A DNA stretch of 5,796 bases, from NCBI GenBank assembly GCA_030636965.1, contig DAOVVW010000080.1, forward strand, positions 1 through 5,796, read 5' to 3'. A program made the position numbers and the translations under genes. This DNA comes from Pseudomonadota bacterium (GTDB lineage Bacteria > BMS3Abin14). Of the stretch, positions 4,553-5,796 are shown piece by piece. Every line of letters starts with the position of its first letter. Positions within the stretch are counted from its first letter, which is position 1. The notes beneath the pieces were generated by a model, which saw nothing but the letters and a program-made list of their open reading frames with translations, did no database searches and was not told the DNA's origin.

Positions 4553-5796
4553 GTGTCAACCGATAAAATAATCATAAAGGGCGCACGGGAACACAACCTG
4601 AAAGACGTCAGCATTAAGATACCCAGGGATTCCCTCGTGGTCATAACAGGTGTCTCGGGATCGGGAAAATCCTCTCTCGCTTTTGACACCCTGTATGCGG
4701 AGGGGCAACGCAGATACGTGGAATCCCTTTCGGCATACGCGAGACAGTTCCTGGAACAGATGGATAAGCCCGATGTGGACTCCATAGAGGGGCTCTCGCC
4801 GGCAATATCCATCGAGCAGAAGAAGGTCAGCAGGAATCCTCGTTCTACGGTTGGAACTGTAACAGAGATCTACGACTATCTGCGTCTTCTCTTTGCAAGG
4901 ATAGGAATACCCTACTGCTATCAGTGCGGCGACAGGATCGACGCCCAGTCCTCTCAGCAGATAATCGACAGCCTGATGAAGACCGAGGACCAGACCAGGA
5001 TGACTATCCTGGCACCTGTGGTCAAAGGAAGGAAGGGCGAACATCGCCAGGATCTTGAGCGCTTTGGCCGTATGGGTTTTCTCAGAGCAAGGGTTGACGG
5101 TGAGATCCTGAGCCTTGAGGACGACATCGTTCTCGACCGCAAAAAGAAACACGATATCGAGCTTGTCATTGACAGGCTTGTTATCCGCGATGGGATCAGG
5201 AACAGGCTCGCCGACTCGGTGGAACTCGCCCTTAAAATGGGTGACGGAGTGCTCATCGCGCTTGTTTCCGAGGGCCGGGAGGTTATTTTCTCGGAGAAGC
5301 TGGCCTGTATAAAATGCGGCATCAGCTACCCTGAGATCTCACCCCGCTTCTTCTCTTTTAACAACCCCACCGGGGCCTGCAATGAATGCGGTGGCCTGGG
5401 CACAACGAGCATTATCGACCCCGAGCTCATAGTGCCTGACTCATCCCTGTCCATACGTGAGGGCGCTCTGGCACCCTGGCGGAGGAGAGACAGCGTTTTT
5501 TATCATCAGCTCATGGATTCCCTCTCTTCCCATCTCGAATTCGACCTCGACACACCCTTCAAGGATCTTCCGGAAGTTGCCCGTCAGGTGATCATCTATG
5601 GCTCCGGTTCGGAGGAGATCGCAGTCAAATATGAGTCGAGAAACTTTGTAAGACGCACTCAGAAACCCTTCGAAGGAGTGATCCCGAACCTGAGACGCAG
5701 ATATATGGAAACAGGCTCGGAATCAGTTAGGGAGGAGATCGAATCGTTCATGGGAAACCGGATATGCGACTCCTGTGGTGGCGCCCGTCTCCGGCC
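4553..5796 (+). CDS. uvrA: Excinuclease ABC subunit A, UvrA (N-terminal part; C-terminus beyond window)
   Basis: UvrA is the ATP-dependent damage-recognition subunit of nucleotide excision repair and loads UvrB at lesions. The first 414 codons are present of about 940 in the family. The translation begins MSTDKIIIKGAREHNLKDV and contains Walker A GVSGSGKS (33-40), QRRYVESLSAYARQFL soon after, and LSPAISIEQK. A CxxC pair at 122-125 comes next, then the UvrB-binding region (LAPVVKGRKGEH...). The first zinc module follows with C252, C255, C276 and C279, closely matching E. coli numbering. The window ends in RICDSCGGARLR, just before the first signature region. Start: an in-frame TAA at 4538 means the GTG at 4553 is the first usable start, and AAGGA precedes it by eight bases. 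It is divergent from the dppD operon. Nothing suggests damage to the gene. Identity is essentially certain. Confidence 0.97.
   Translation, partial: MSTDKIIIKGAREHNLKDVSIKIPRDSLVVITGVSGSGKSSLAFDTLYAEGQRRYVESLSAYARQFLEQMDKPDVDSIEGLSPAISIEQKKVSRNPRSTVGTVTEIYDYLRLLFARIGIPYCYQCGDRIDAQSSQQIIDSLMKTEDQTRMTILAPVVKGRKGEHRQDLERFGRMGFLRARVDGEILSLEDDIVLDRKKKHDIELVIDRLVIRDGIRNRLADSVELALKMGDGVLIALVSEGREVIFSEKLACIKCGISYPEISPRFFSFNNPTGACNECGGLGTTSIIDPELIVPDSSLSIREGALAPWRRRDSVFYHQLMDSLSSHLEFDLDTPFKDLPEVARQVIIYGSGSEEIAVKYESRNFVRRTQKPFEGVIPNLRRRYMETGSESVREEIESFMGNRICDSCGGARLR

Noticed and set aside
4556..5152. A 198-codon open frame on the minus strand, antisense to uvrA
   Set aside because: It lies wholly within the well-supported uvrA and resembles no family; an antisense shadow.

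Overview
The window is ordinary bacterial chromosome. It holds three complete genes and two partial ones. A minus-strand block reads right to left: dppD-like, dppF-like, hemW-like, then hrcA, which leaves the window on the left. On the right, uvrA starts divergently on the plus strand and leaves the window. I see no phage, transposase, CRISPR or RNA gene. The HrcA/CIRCE heat-shock control, moderate base composition and family sequences suggest a Gram-negative such as a deltaproteobacterial or related lineage. That placement is an inference of low confidence.

Layout. Positions 1-955 (minus) encode nearly all of HrcA, the repressor of class I heat-shock genes, missing only its last few tens of residues. 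A CIRCE operator at 967-991 abuts its Shine-Dalgarno sequence, so the gene should be self-regulated; grpE/dnaK probably follow off the left edge. Positions 992-1244 are non-coding, with a candidate promoter and two facing copies of a degenerate 7-bp repeat. Positions 1245-2363 encode a HemW-like radical SAM protein. Positions 2365-3381 and 3333-4322 encode the two ATPases of a dipeptide/oligopeptide ABC importer. The three genes are packed tightly (4- to 49-bp overlap, then a 1-bp gap), so they should be one transcript and translationally coupled. No permease or binding-protein gene is adjacent. Positions 4323-4552 form the divergent intergenic region, with a second, AT-rich heptamer repeat array that can fold into a long imperfect hairpin, and candidate promoters for dppD and uvrA. 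Positions 4553-5796 encode the first 414 residues of UvrA, starting at GTG.

How they fit together. HemW next to hrcA echoes the widespread lepA-hemW-hrcA-grpE-dnaK order. The unusual part is the coupling of Dpp-type ATPases to hemW. Some Dpp importers carry heme as well as peptides, and HemW is a heme-binding chaperone, so a heme or porphyrin acquisition unit is possible but unproven. All three proteins of this operon also carry Cys sets expected to bind [4Fe-4S] clusters. I found no clearly new system. The most interesting points are the two heptamer arrays bracketing the operon, the likely CTG/ATT start of dppF, and the dpp-hemW linkage.
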